Shown: piece by piece, positions 32,711-45,615 of the stretch | Numbering within the stretch: the first letter of the stretch is position 1 | How the letters are laid out: the number at the start of each line of letters is the position of its first letter | Assembly (NCBI GenBank): GCA_905250025.1 | Contig: CAJNOJ010000310.1 | Coordinates: 51,050-115,049, forward strand | Length of the DNA stretch: 64,000 bases | From: Adineta ricciae | Taxonomy: Eukaryota > Rotifera > Eurotatoria > Adinetida > Adinetidae | Direction: 5' to 3' | The notes under the pieces: model-generated | What the model was told of the DNA's origin: nothing | Databases searched by the model: none | The model's input: only the letters and a program-made list of their open reading frames with translations | Position numbers and translations under genes: made by a program

Positions 32711-35225
32711 TTATCTATATATCGCATCCACAGAAAGAAAATGTTGTTTAGTCTTCTTGGACAGTGAGGGTTGACTTGAGGCTACACTGACAGCCTCATC
32801 ATCATTGACTTGTACAGTTTGCATACCAGTCAATATTGATTTGCCATCATGTTCGGTCGAATTACTTTGTTCGACACGTGATTTTAAAAATTTGTGACGA
32901 CTGTACATCAAGCCAGCGAGAAGTATCGCACCGACTGTTGACAAAATGATAATGAGCCAAAGTCTGAGACCGATTGCAGTCGTTTTCTTCTGACTATTTT
33001 CTGGAGTTTTCTCAATGGCTCTTTCACAAAAGCTCCCAGTTGTCAATGAATTACAAACGCATTCATTATTGACGCATGATCCTGTATTTTGACAAGGTTT
33101 GTCCGAATTTAAACACCCTTCCTCTTAATAGAGAGAAAACCCCATCATATCGATAAGGGAAAACAATGGAGAGATGTGTACCACAAAATGTTCCTTGATA
33201 CCCTGTTTGCAAACAATTGCACGTGAAATTAACCTGTCCGACCGGTCTGCATTGTCCATTATTTTTACCTAAACGATTGTCAATATAATCTTCTTCCAAC
33301 GAGATTCTAATAATCTTACAGCGATCGACAGGACATGGATCTGAAAGTCGAGAGAAACTACATCCGATATGATTTCAGAAATCTTGTAATTACATGTAGA
33401 CAGATGACACAATTCACCAGTCCAACCGGAATCTTCACAATCGCAAGTGAAACTAAAAATGACCATGACGTAAACGTGTACTTTATTTCAGAACATTCGA
33501 AACTATTTCACATATGTAGCGATTTCATAAATACTTCACTATCGAGATACGAAATGACGACTTACTTGTGCGTATTACCCTACGAAAGCAGAACAGAAAA
33601 TGATTTAGGTTGGTGAGGTGAAGACATATTTTACAATTTGTGAACACTTCGTCCTGTGTTGACAAGGATTGGAAAGACATGGATCTACGAAAACAAGCGT
33701 AATAAGCGTTCGAACAGCTAGATGTACCTTGTACTATTTCGCACAAAGAACCTTTCCAGAGAGATGTACATATACACATGCCTAGTTCTGTACAGTTACC
33801 ACCGTTGAGACCTAGCGGAATTTTTGTATTATTCATTTGAAAATCATTCAATGTCTCACAATGCGACGGTAATTCACCACATTTGTCCGTACAACGAGCA
33901 CCACTGTATGGTGTTTCCGTACAATCGCATACGGCTGCATCTTTGTGCGTCGCTGCTGTACATACACCATTATTTTTACAAAACTCCTTTGCTCGGTCAC
34001 AATTGGTTCGAAATGTTCTCGCCGCTAGAAAACGATTCATTGTTACTATCAGCGTAAATATTCATGGTATGTAACTATACAAACTTACATACTTCGCAAG
34101 CAACGTACAAGCGTTCAGTTGGAAGCTCATCTTTCAAGCAAAACTGACCAGGAGGAATAATAGTTTTTGACCATCTAGTTTAAAATTCATCGATGATTGT
34201 TCGCCATTTCCATCATCAAATATTTTACCGGACGAGAGAAACACGAGTTTTTTTCGTGTTATTTTCGGTCCATTGAGGTTGAGGTAGAAAAAATTCCAGC
34301 TGAAATGAGCAAATTGCTAGTCAGTGAACCATGCACATACCCGTTAATCAATCACTTACTATTTCGCTACGGTTTGGTCGACACCACATTGAGCTGTTTT
34401 GATCGAAAGCAAATCCGTCCTTATCGATCCATGTAAATTGGCCGACTAAAGTAGACTTTCCTATAGTCCTCATTTGCCATTGATAACAACTCACATTTAA
34501 CAAATGGCTCATTCATTGCGCCTATCCTACAATAACCTCACATAATTTTCTAATAGTAACCCAACGGAATAATCTACCAATATCGCTCATAATGATATTT
34601 CGCGTCAAAGAGCCCATATCCAAACAGATGAGCAGTATTTTTCTATCGAATAAGAACTGATTTTAGCAGTGACTATATTACATTTGATTTACATAGAGCC
34701 ATTCCAGATCGGCAGGTTCCTTGAAAACAATCAACTAGAATAAGATAGACTGAGCCACATGACTAAACTGCGACATATAGTTTAGAACTGTACATCGCCT
34801 GAATAGCTTGATTGACAACTAGATCTTGCTGCAGGCCAGTCCATTGTCATTTTAAGAAAACAATAACAACGTGAATCTAATAAATAAAATAAGTTTTTTT
34901 TCCAAAAACATTATCAAAGAGAAACCTCTTTCATGGCATCCAAACGGACAGAAAATGCAACGATGACTCGCTTCATCCCAGTAGGTCCTTCCTCCATTAG
35001 CGGTGCTTCCTTCTCTACAAGTGCATCTTTTTCTTGTGTCACAGATCACACGTCCTTCACGCCAATAAGCACAATCATGAGTAAAGGTACAGACGCCATT
35101 GTAAGGTACGTTGTGACCATCTGTAGCGGTTTTTTGCACGAAATAATAACGATATTTTCAATAGATAACTTACTCGAACAGGTGCATTGAAGTGATAAAA
35201 AGAAAATAGTTAGAATGACTAGCAT
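32711..35225 (-). CDS. Transmembrane receptor: EB-like module, C-type lectin-like domain, EGF repeats, one membrane helix
   Basis: Signal peptide exon 35225-35174 (MLVILTIFFLSLQCTCS), then 35120 to about 34940 with a Cys-rich EB-like module (CAYWREGRVICDTRKRCTC). A C-type lectin-like region follows: RCYCFLKMTMDWPAARSSCQ; later LVGQFTWIDKDGFAFDQNSS and MWCRPN; closing with FCLKDELPTERLYVACEV. Resolved downstream exons are 34299-34229, 34174-34089, 34024-33728, 33684-33635, 33579-33566 (14 nt), 33452-33394, 33340-33320 (21 nt), 33268-33182 and 33123-32711. They encode about five EGF-like units, a helix (LWLIIILSTVGAILLAGLMY) and a cytoplasmic tail. Exons at 34500-34860 could not be joined without a stop, so the lectin core may contain an unusual splice or a frameshift. 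The ligand is unknown. Confidence 0.72.
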
Positions 35226-35357
35226 GAACGGTAGTAAATTGAAGATTTATTGCATAGCAACGATAAATTCCTCATTAATTTGATTTATGCAGAGTATTTT
35301 CTTAATCGATCGGTTTGTACAAAAATTTTATTATCAAAAAATATCGAACAGTGTAGA

Positions 35358-36660
35358 TTATTTAAGTCCTACTGCTTCCATACTCAGTTTCCACAGATGA
35401 TCTGCCGTTGTGTTGTCAGTGCACAATGAAGTCGGCTGAGCTGCCTTACAACTCCTAGATAGAAACGATTAAATCGAGGAAATTTCACGTGACCAATACA
35501 TACTCAAAATATAGTTCATGTGAATGTTCGAGTGTAGGTTCAACTGCACAAAAGATCGTCGTTCGTGCGCCTGTCTCAGGTGTTTTTGCCAAAGCTATTT
35601 TAAGTAAACGTAATATTGGATACGCGATTAGAAAGCCAAAAATGCCAAGTGCGTCTTGCATGGGAGATTGAATCGATGTCCACACCCAACCAGGACATGC
35701 AGAAAACGCATTGATACCCTCTTCTATAAACAAAGAAAACGTAATGTTGAACTATGCTAATGGCCTACTCTCAAGTAAGTCTTGTTTTAATTTGTGAGTT
35801 AACAGAATTTGAAATGCTTTCGATGCTGGATAAGCACCCCATAGACGAAAGGTTTTCATTTGTGTAAATGCATCGGACCAATCAATAGATCGAATACCTA
35901 ATCACATGTCAATACAAACAATCGAATAATAAAACTAATAAACGAGCAATTCAAACTTTTATGTGCACCCGATGCGACATTCACTATTCGACTTGGACGA
36001 CATTTTTTTAATTTGTCAAGTAGAAGTTGTGTTAAGAGAAAATGACCTAAATAATTCGCTTGTATGATAGGACTAAATCCATCTTTAGTCACAACATCAG
36101 GTGACCAAGCAATGCCAGCGTTACAGATGAGAACATCAAGTCGATCTTCTTCGTTGTTATATGTTCTTGCAAAACTACGAACAGAGTCTAGCGAACAGAG
36201 ATCACATTCCATTAGTCGAAGACTTTTCTCATCGCAATTCGTTTCTGAGCGAAGTCGTTGAACTGCTTCATGTCCTTTATTCATGCTTCGACAAACGATA
36301 ATGACTCGAGCTCCTAAAAAGAATTCTCAACGTCAAGAAAACAATCTCCAGAGATTGATCTATTTTTACCTCGTTGAAGGAGGTCTTTGGCTGTTTCATA
36401 ACCAATCCCTGCATTACCACCAGTGATGACCACAGTTTTATTAGACATTGTTTGAGTGCTTGGATAAAACTTTCGATTGACCCATAGTATATTATATAGC
36501 CACCCAGCCATAACTAAAAACAAGTTTATCAATGAAGAATTCACTAGCAATAGTAAAAAACCGCTGTACATGTTCCTGCAAGCACAAAAATCGCTGTACG
36601 ATACTGTTCGAAGAATTGATGAACCATGGAAAACATATCATCAGCTGTTGTTACAGGCAT
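35358..36660 (-). CDS. Retinol-dehydrogenase-like short-chain dehydrogenase (copy 1), membrane-anchored
   Basis: Exons 36660-36570, 36513-36370, 36313-35957, 35897-35769, 35723-35504 and 35454-35358, about 345 residues. An N-terminal hydrophobic stretch (residues about 20-40) is followed by TVVITGGNAGIGYETAKDLL, the TGxxxGxG nucleotide-binding motif, then LDVLICNAG, the NAG motif. The catalytic YPASK (YxxxK) comes next, then CPGWVWT. The arrangement matches the RDH11-14/WWOX branch of SDRs, NADP(H)-dependent enzymes acting on retinoids or other lipophilic carbonyls at the ER. The first intron splits the membrane segment and has no counterpart in the tandem neighbour. All other shared introns have the same positions. 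Confidence 0.87.
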
Positions 36661-36899
36661 TGTCTGTAGTTTGAAAATTATTACCAATCTGAGATAAAAA
36701 AATCCGCAAACATATTTTGTACTCAACGAACTAGAAGAAATGTCATAGATGTTAAAAATAGGCCAATCGTCATGTAGACATGCAAATCATTCGACATGAC
36801 ACTATCGACCTCTGCGAAATAAATCATTTAATGATGTACATAGTGTGAAAAGAATTTCGGCGTCAAGATTTTTATTTAGAAATATTCATACACAAGTTA

Positions 36900-38141
36900 T
36901 TATAATCCTACTGCCTCACAACTCAACTTCCATAAAATTTCTGCCAATTCTTTGTCTGTACAATACGCCGCTGGTTTCGAAGGTGCACAATTTCTAAAGA
37001 AAACACCCATTAGTAGTCGCTTCTGTGAACAAATCTTTTCCATTTACTCGAAATATAAATGTTTGGAATGTTCGAGTGAAGGTTCAACAGCACAGAACAC
37101 CGTTGTACGCGATCCTATGTATGGTGTTTTAGCGAAGATAAACTTTGCAACCCGCAAGAGTGGACAAAGAATGAGAAACAGCCATGTACCAACCGCTGGA
37201 TGTAATGGATCCTGAAATGAAGTCCATACCCATCCCGGATTTATGGCAAATACATCAACACCATCATCTATTCACAATCAGAAGTATAAAAAAAAACAAC
37301 GGAAATCACTCGTATGCTATACCGTAAAGATCATGTTTCAGTTTGTAAGCTGATAAAATCTGACTTGCTTTTGACGGACAGTATGAACCCCATACGGCAT
37401 CTGACTTAAAATTGGTTAATGCAATGATACCTTGATTAGCTGGAGGATCTAAAAATCCGATCTGTTCGCTTTCAAGTTAATAAAGTTCTACTCTTACACT
37501 TATGTGCGACCGACGACACATTGATGATTCGACTTGGTCGACACTGTTTCAGTTTTTCTAATAGTAAGTGTATCAGAAGAAAATGACCGAGATAGTTGCT
37601 TTGCATGATATCGTTGAATCCGTCTTTTGTATAAAGAGTTGGCGTGTAAACTCGGCCAGCATTGCAGATGAGAACATCAAGTCGATCTTCTTTCTCATTA
37701 TACAATTTTGCAAATTTACGAACAGAATTCAATGATGATAAATCGCATTCCATTAATCGAATATTATCTTTCTTGCAACCTGTCTCCAAATGAAGTTTTG
37801 TTATTGCTCGATGGCCTTTGTCAATATTGCGACAAGCAATCACTACTCGAGCGTCTAAATCGAACAAAAATTTGATACTAGGAGAGAAGAGATCAAGTCA
37901 AATTACCTCGTTTCAGTAAATCTTTGGCTGCTTCATAGCCAATACCGGCATTACCTCCGGTGATAAGCACAGTTTTGTTTTTCATTGACTGTACATTTGA
38001 ATATAGCAAACGATTCATCCAAAATTTGTTGAATACCCATGCCAGTATACTTAGACAAGTTATCACGAATAGAATCATGTAATTTCGTTCATAGAGTTGA
38101 TAGAGAATAGAAAAAAGAGTGTTGAGAATGATTGAAAACAT
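36900..38141 (-). CDS. Retinol-dehydrogenase-like short-chain dehydrogenase (copy 2), membrane-anchored
   Basis: Exons 38141-37907, 37854-37498, 37448-37323, 37267-37048 and 36993-36900, about 343 residues. Hydrophobic N-terminus (MILFVITCLSILAWVFNKFW), TVLITGGNAGIGYEAAKDLL, LDVLICNAG and the catalytic YCPSK. The C-terminal exon ends KLSCEAVGL, like copy 1 (KLSMEAVGLK). Exon lengths of 357 and 220 nt are the same in both genes, so they are tandem duplicates. Protein similarity is moderate, so the duplication is not recent. A Pro-to-Cys change next to the catalytic Tyr is tolerated in the family. Confidence 0.87.
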
Positions 38142-38443
38142 GATCACACCGAAATATTCAATCTAAATTTGAGAAAGACATACAGACATTCCACAGGTAC
38201 ATAGTTGTTTCAATGATAACATGATTAATACAGAAAACAAACAATAACTTTATTCTTCAAATGTGTAGATATGTTATCAAAAGTTTCTTTCCATGCTGAC
38301 ATGCACACTCACACACAATTTATTCATCATTCATCTTTTCCTTTTCTATAATGAAACACAAATCGACACATCTATCTGAGATTTTTCTATATACAAAAAA
38401 AAACAGGATCCGCAACTTTCAAAATTTAGATATGTGTATATAA
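38142..38443. other. Spacer between the SDR pair and CRIM1
   Basis: 302 bp between the SDR start and the CRIM1 stop on the same strand. No gene seen. Confidence 0.5.
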
Positions 38444-41400
38444 TTAGACATAAATTATAGTCGGAGGTCCATTATTTCTTGGATATTGTTGATGAGATTT
38501 TTCATTATCACTACTGATGGTTTCATGATCATAATCATCATCGTTGCTACTTGAGCTAGCATGAAGCATAGCTGTATCGTCTTCGTTCCAAATGATTGGT
38601 TCAAGTTCCATATTCGACGAACTTGTTCCTGTTGTGTTTGTGCCAAGAATTGAATGCGAAGAAATGCGCTCTAAAGACGATAGCGGTAGATGAGCTGATG
38701 ATGATAAAATCCGTGTTTTCGTAGTGCGTTCACTCGATCTTAGAATGAGATCACATTCATCCGAGATGAGATGGGTTAATTTTGCATTGATCATGCTTTG
38801 ATGGTGATGAGAAAGTTTGGGAGAACGATGTTGAAGATGAGAGATTTGGTTTGACGATGACTGAGATCGATGCTTTCCATGTATTAGACAATAGAGAAGA
38901 ATAAGTATAACAGCAATGGCAATAAAAATAAGAATGGAAAAGAGAATTATGATCCAAAAACTAAATCGGGACGACGTTATTTGTACTGAAAAACAAAACC
39001 AAAGAGAAATAAATGTTGAGAAGAGTAATGAAGATTTACATTTGTCTTGATAGTTAAAAAAAGCCAGTTGATCTTGACAGATAGGACAACAGTGGCCAGA
39101 TAATGTCACTGTATGCAAGCAGGTTAACGGCGGACATTTATGTTGATGGCAAACAATTGTTCCGAGTGAACATTCACACTGATGACAATCGCTCACCTAC
39201 AATCACGATATAAATAAACATATAAGATATAGAAAACGACGAATTCTTACATTCCAATGTTCACCAGAACGATATTGAACATAATTAAAAATACAAACAG
39301 CAACCGCCGCTGTTGGTGGAAGACAAAAAGGACAGCATTGACCTTTTTTCAGGATAGGATTAGAACATGGTAAGTCTTGTTTACATGTCTGAGAGAAACA
39401 TTCGATTTGTCCAGTGCCACCACGCGGACATAAACATGATTGACAGGCATCTGTTGTCCATAGTTCTCCAGCATGTTTGATCATTCCATTTTCAAGTACA
39501 CAAACGTCTTCGTCTGTTGTCACTGATATATCAACACTGGATTCGGATTGAGTTGACGTAGGTGGACATATAGGACAGCATAGAGATGAATCATATATGG
39601 GGGAGGAACAACGAAGCGGTGGACATAATGAGATGCTGCAGAAGGCTATATTGTGTAAACACATACATTTTGTACATTTATCGAATTCAAGTTCTTCGCC
39701 AGTTACATATTGACTGGCATAACAAACTTGAGATGATGGAGTCGGTTCAGGTAAAAGTGAAGTATCTAGAAAAGAAGAATTTATAATACAGAGAATGATA
39801 CGAATATTAAAAGAAATGATTAACCTGGACATGAAGGACAACAACGATTGGGCAGGAGTACAGGATGAGAGCATTTTGGTGTCGGACAAGAAATAAGTGC
39901 ACAGAGTTGTTCACCTTTATGGCATAGACATTGTCGACAACCATCAAACCAGATTTCGCCATTTGAATATGAGAATGAATCTGACTGACATTGTCGAGGC
40001 CATGATTGTACGGTTATATCCGTTTTCGAAGGCAAATCACTTTCGCAAACACAGATAGGGCAACCAACTTCATTTCGTTTCAATCCATAAGTACAGTTCT
40101 TTGTACAAATTAATTGTGGACATGGATTACAAGCGCAATGTGGGCAACCCGTCTTTTCGTCGACTGCATAACTGTACGGGCAATGTTTATCACAACGTAA
40201 TTCATCACACTTTCTATCCGGTGGTGAAGAACATAGACAATATTGTTTGGATAATTTTTCAAATTTTAATGTACAGTACGGTGCCGGACAGGACATAGTC
40301 GAACATGCACATTGAGAGCAACCATGCTCATCTTTCGTTAAGCCATGTTCACAGACTAACAAGCAATTGTCCAGTTTTGGACATTTATGTATTGATGTAG
40401 TAACAGCTGAGTTGACCTCTTCTGAATTCTTGTGTTCATCGATGTCACATACGGGACAGCAAACGTTAGCAATTTGACGAGGATTTTCACATGGAGGAGC
40501 AATACAACCTTCAGCAATACAACGTGACCGACCATTTTCACATGAACATCGCATACATCCATCCGATTCAATCCAGGTTGAGTTCATGTGTTGAACATGG
40601 AAACGATCATTTAAACAACCTATGAATTACAAAATAGAGACTATCTTCTTGGAAAAGAAACATACCTCCGCATTTTGGACAACATTCATTTTCTGGTTTA
40701 TACATGTAACCGCAATGTGTATAAGTCGGACATTGTACCATGGAACAATCGGCTCGTCCAGCACGACAAGTGCATGTGGTACAATGATCAATCGACCATG
40801 TCTCGTTTTCATGGTAGATTTTCTTTCCATGCTGGCATTGCTCCGCATCTTGATGAGAGATAAAAAATAAATGAAATTATGGATTAATTATGGTCTATAT
40901 ATTCCCTATTCTCACCTACTCTTAATACAATTGAATTGATCACAGCATTGCCCAGGTAGATCTGGATTGCCTGTTCGATAGATTTGGATAATCGAGTTTT
41001 CGCCACAGATGGTTTTCGGACATGATGAACAAGCACATTGACCTCGAGGTTCACAGCAAATCGATGGAAAAGCTCGCGAAAGAGTATATGCTGTTCGTCG
41101 AGGAGGAGTTAAATCTTCCACAAAATGACTGTCCAACGGACATATTGATGAATTTACTGGTGCACTCTTGCAAATTATATTCGAACAATCAATAATATCT
41201 TTAGCTAAACAAAACGAATTATTCAATCAAAATCATCTCGTCTTTTATTAATATGAATACAAAATCCCAGATGTCAAACTGTCTTTTGGATCATTAGCTT
41301 AAGAGGCCTGAAAGAATTCTTCTGGAATAATCCATTCGTGACCTACATTTATTAATCGGTCGGCATGTCTCATTTTCTCGGGTAATTCTGTACCCAGATC

Positions 41401-42213
41401 TGTTTGCTTTGAGACACCCTATATGTTATTCTAACTGATAGATGTATTTTCTAGTCAACTATCTATTTGGATCAGATGATTTAACATTCCTAATGAATAA
41501 TAACATCAGTCTTAGTTAACCAAACAAATAGAAATATCGAATTATCTAACCATCCTAGCTTATATCTCTGAAAATAAAGATCTCATCCTCACCATTACTG
41601 GCTTTCAAAGCAGTTGCACTGTAATCCTTGTGAATGATCGAATGATTTTTACAATTATCCTTTGTATCGTAGGGAAGAGCTTTATCACAGGGTACACGCC
41701 GATTGATGCATTCACATGTGTTCTTCTTATCCTTCGTAACGGATAAACATTGAAATTTTAAACATGCTAAAAACAATAAAAATTCACATGGTCTTTGTTT
41801 TTCCTACAGGGGCTCTCACCTTTGACACAAATTCCTGTTTGTTCATAGGCAGAGTGTGCTGTTGTCGTTTTATTTGCTTTATAGCACAATAAACCTTCTT
41901 CACATATACCATAAACATTAAATCGACCTCCACATCTTTCGTTTTCTTTTCGAAGACAAACAGTACAACAATCACATTGATCACGTATTAATTTTGTACA
42001 ATTCTTATTCAATAATGCATAGTCATAACAATAATTGGCGATACAGGCTTCATGACATTCGATCTGATAACCAGATAATGAAGTTGATTGAACAGGTACA
42101 ACAATTAATCTCAATTCCTTCTCATCGTTGTCAGTAGAGTTTGCAGTCGTGAAAGCACCGAAGAAGATCGTCGAAAATAAATGAAGAATGAGCAGACAAC
42201 GCCCGATGAGCAT
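38444..42213 (-). CDS. CRIM1: CRIM1 homologue (cysteine-rich motor neuron 1), transmembrane BMP-binding type protein
   Basis: Eight exons: 42213-41820, 41766-41593, 41204-40920, 40848-40666, 40619-39825, 39765-39251, 39196-39040 and 38985-38444, about 1014 residues (vertebrate CRIM1 is about 1036). Signal peptide, then an IGFBP-type Cys-rich domain (CDCCTVCLRKENERCGG, ICEEGLLCY), VWC domains, and an antistasin-like stretch (CPAPYCTLKFEKL, GCPHCACNPC, GCPICVCES). More VWC domains follow (CCPSC, CCPIC, CCPFC and CCPIC ends), then one membrane helix (FWIIILFSILIFIAIAVILI) and a cytoplasmic tail ending PTIIYV. This order is that of CRIM1, which tethers BMP/TGF-beta ligands at the cell surface. 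The third exon's Cys-rich segment is less typical. A TGF-beta-type receptor lies 12 kb away. Confidence 0.92.
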
Positions 42214-45102
42214 TACTGCTCGACTGGTAAACACATAGCCTTTTTCAGACTAACAAAACGGATGTTGATGGACGACGTAGTTGTCGAGACCACCTAAGCA
42301 TTCCAATCAGATTCGGCCTAGAATAAATAAAGAACTGTTTTTCAATACCTCATACAAACATTTTAATCAAAAATAACAACTTTACTCTTTCATATTTATT
42401 CACTTTCAAGAAGATTCGATAGCGTTAGAAAAAAAATATTTTCTTTTTTCGAGAATAGGCACGTAAATAGATGGTGACGACAGCGATTTTGCTTCTCTCT
42501 TATTTCAAGATACGCAACTTAATACGAATCGCTCTGATATTACTGTGGAAATTAGTTTTTCTCAGCACAAGAGAAAAAACCTGCATCTGAAGGGTATTTA
42601 TTGTATTCCAGAGAAGTCATAAATAGTTATTCATCAACGTAGGATTTTTATCGAATGAATCAAAGAAAAAGAAAGAACGAGAGAGATGGTTGGTATGTTA
42701 GAAGAAGTATTTCATTACTAACTTTGTTTTTTTTTTTCAAAGAAAAAACGAAAAGAGAATGTGTATATATATATTAACATTTTTCTATTTGTCTGTTGAC
42801 TGATCTTTCGTTCTGCGATGTCAGAAGGAAAATGAAAACTAGGATGTCTTCGAATTCGTATAGACAGAAGTACGAGAGAGAGAGAAAAGAAGGTGGGCGA
42901 TGATCGCATGTACAAATAATTGCCATACCAGACATATCTGTGCTTCTGCTTTTTGCTCTCCGATGTATATATTTCATCTTTGACTAATAACGACAAGAGG
43001 CAGTTTTTCATTTGTTATCTCTTGTTTCGGACTCTGCCATGACAGCAACACAGAACTTCGAAGAGGAAATACATCGATAACAATAACAAAAACAACACCT
43101 GATTAAGCTTAACAAAATGACTCTCGCTAATTCAATAAATACTACCTTCGAACTTGATAATTAGTTGTAGTATTTATCTAGTATTGATGCTTGTTGCATT
43201 GAGATATGCGACGTGTGAAAGGCACGATAATTGTTTTTTTTTATTCTATCGCAATAAAAAGTAAAAATCACCAGCAACAAGCCACGAATGATACTTAGAA
43301 AACGAAGAGAAAGAGAAAAGAGCGAACACATGCGCAACTGATTGAGAAAAAAAAAGAAATGCAAACATCATTATTTGCAAAAGATGTGACTGACTGCAAC
43401 CGAAATAGAATCAATAGTTAAATGAGTCGAGTTTTTCACTGAATTTCAATTTGATAAGAAAAGAAATTGTTCAAATATTTGGTTCCAGTTGACTATAGAC
43501 TTGATAGGAGATAGATATGTCAGTGAATGTCGGCTTAGTGAGAAGTGAAATACAAAAGGTAAAGATAAGTCTTATTTATTGTGTAATAACAAAAGCAGAT
43601 GTTTCATTTTCAACATGGCAATGGTAATGTGGAAAGAAAAGTATTTTTTGATTTGCTATTGCGCGCATAATCATTCTCCAGAGACGCGTTCACAACTTAA
43701 TAGATAATAAAAGAACAAGTTTTTTATTTGTAGCAACAATGATTGCGAGTAATCTTCGAAGTAGACAAAGATTCTCTCACCCATTAGAGCTTGTCGTATA
43801 CTTTTCTTCCCGTCGACGACTATTTCTGTCATGGAGAGGTTTTATCCTCGGATCAGAAACAGTGCTTTTGGGAAGATTCGAACATGGCCATAACAGCATA
43901 TCAAACCATTCGACTAGAATTCATTCTCATTAGAACGAACAAAATGAATATCGACTCAATGAGATTAGTACCCAAAAAAAAAAGCTCTCGTATATCTAGC
44001 AATGATTGTACTATGCTAATTATAATCGATAGTCCAAGTGGAAAGAAAAACATTCATAATCTAAATAGTTTTTTTTTCGCTTGTTAAAATTACATTTTGA
44101 TCATATCATTAGACAAGAATATTTTCTTCCCTTTCGCGTTTCTTTTTCGCTCATACAAATAGACGTACATGTATCCTGCTGTGTGATTTCTATTTACTTG
44201 ACAATTTGATACGGAATATTCATAGCACGAGCGATATTATCTTTCGTGATGAGAAAAAAAACCGAAAATATGCGCGATACTCACCTTTTAATTTCCTTTT
44301 CCTAAGTGAATGAAGAGTGTTTTCAAGGCAACAGCTGTACATTACCATCAACGCTTTCTCTCTCTCGCTCTATCTTTCTTTATCTATCCTTTAGTAGCAA
44401 CATGAATAGCTGATTTCTTCTTTCTCTTTATGTATACATTAATACATTGAAGTAACTAAACAAACCTGTTTTCTGTATGTCGGATGCGTCGTTGATTGAA
44501 AGTATCCATTATGGATGACGGCGACCTCGAAATGTTCGTGTCTTCTTCTGATAATCGTAGCGATGATGGCTCCGAGCAAGGAATACTACTAGTTGAAGGC
44601 TATCAAACATGACTCATCGAACGCAAAATACCAATTTCTAATGTTATTCTCTCCAGCCGGCTTATTTCCCATTTGCAAAGCAAGTTAAACGAGCGAGAAA
44701 GAGAAGAACGCAAAGTATAAGGCCAGATAGATATCTAAAAACAAAAGAAGAATAACATGTATATACAATACACGTTCCGTAGCTGATAAGAAATGCCGTG
44801 TACTTGAAATACAAAAATTGAATGTCATTTTCTCAAATGCGTGTATATATATGCTACAACAACAGGTCATTGAGTGCGAAGTGTAAAATCGTATTTGAGG
44901 CATGAAAAACAAATAGAAACGTTATCTTTCCAGAAAGATGAAATTGAAGATACCAATTATATACACACCGAAGTGTTTTTATTGATATTTCTAACAGCAA
45001 AAACAAATCATCGTTCGTCAAACGACGAGTTATAGTAAAACATTAAACTACAGAAAATACACACATCGCGAGAATAATACAGTAGATGCTCAAATCATCA
45101 GC
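42214..45102. other. Long intergenic region, 2.9 kb, no confident gene
   Basis: The longest gene-free stretch here. It holds the CRIM1 promoter. It contains purine- and pyrimidine-rich tracts (for example about 42721-42745, 44355-44400). Frames of 60-100 codons have no domains. A short acidic frame at 44511-44612 (33 codons) might be a first exon or a remnant, but nothing joins it. Confidence 0.45.
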
Positions 45103-45318
45103 TTATGGATGTTGCGCTAAATGTTCGAAGCCTTGTCCAGTTCGAATGGGTTGACCACCGGAACCACCTGTAGAAACGAATTTCTCAACACCAGTTTCTT
45201 CATGACCACCTGACGATGGAGCATTTTGTGTATCAACTCGTTTCGAACCTGTATCATCATCAGGTGAAGCGTGTTTAGCTTCACTTGAAGCTGTGCTTGG
45301 ATTTGTTTTATCCGACAT
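45103..45318 (-). CDS. Small hydrophilic, probably disordered protein, 71 aa
   Basis: A single exon, MSDKTNPSTASSEAKHASPD to GFEHLAQHP. It is nearly free of large hydrophobic residues and rich in Ser, Gly, Asp, Glu, Lys and His. The context is good: a polar small protein with clean ATG and stop. Composition is like short hydrophilins, but there are no LEA 11-mer repeats. Function unknown. It is downstream of the CRT-like transporter on the same strand. Confidence 0.55.
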   Translation of the reverse strand: MSDKTNPSTASSEAKHASPDDDTGSKRVDTQNAPSSGGHEETGVEKFVSTGGSGGQPIRTGQGFEHLAQHP

Positions 45319-45615
45319 TATTCGTTGCGCTTTTCAAATTCTGAAATGAAATGGCGAGATAAGATGATGAAGATAAAGCTAACTAGTTTTACGTCTCAAA
45401 ATTTTATCCAATACAATTATTGGAACTTGGCAGCCTCCGTATTATATTCCATCACAAAGGCAACAAGAACCAATCACAAAGCAATAAACAGCTGTGAGCA
45501 TCTTTTCTCTAGATACACTTTTATTTCGACCCAGAAAAGGTCTTCTATTTATTCTAAATATTAAGTTAACAACTTTATACATTGTTTTTATCTCTAGAAT
45601 AAACGTTCTTCAAAA

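Noticed and set aside
42718-43011. Frames of about 70-97 codons near the CRIM1 promoter
   Set aside because: They arise from purine-rich simple sequence (Phe/Ser/Lys runs).
44511-44612. 33-codon acidic frame (MDDGDLEMFVSSSDNRSDDG...)
   Set aside because: It resembles the start of some transposases, but no continuing exon, repeats or catalytic domain were found.
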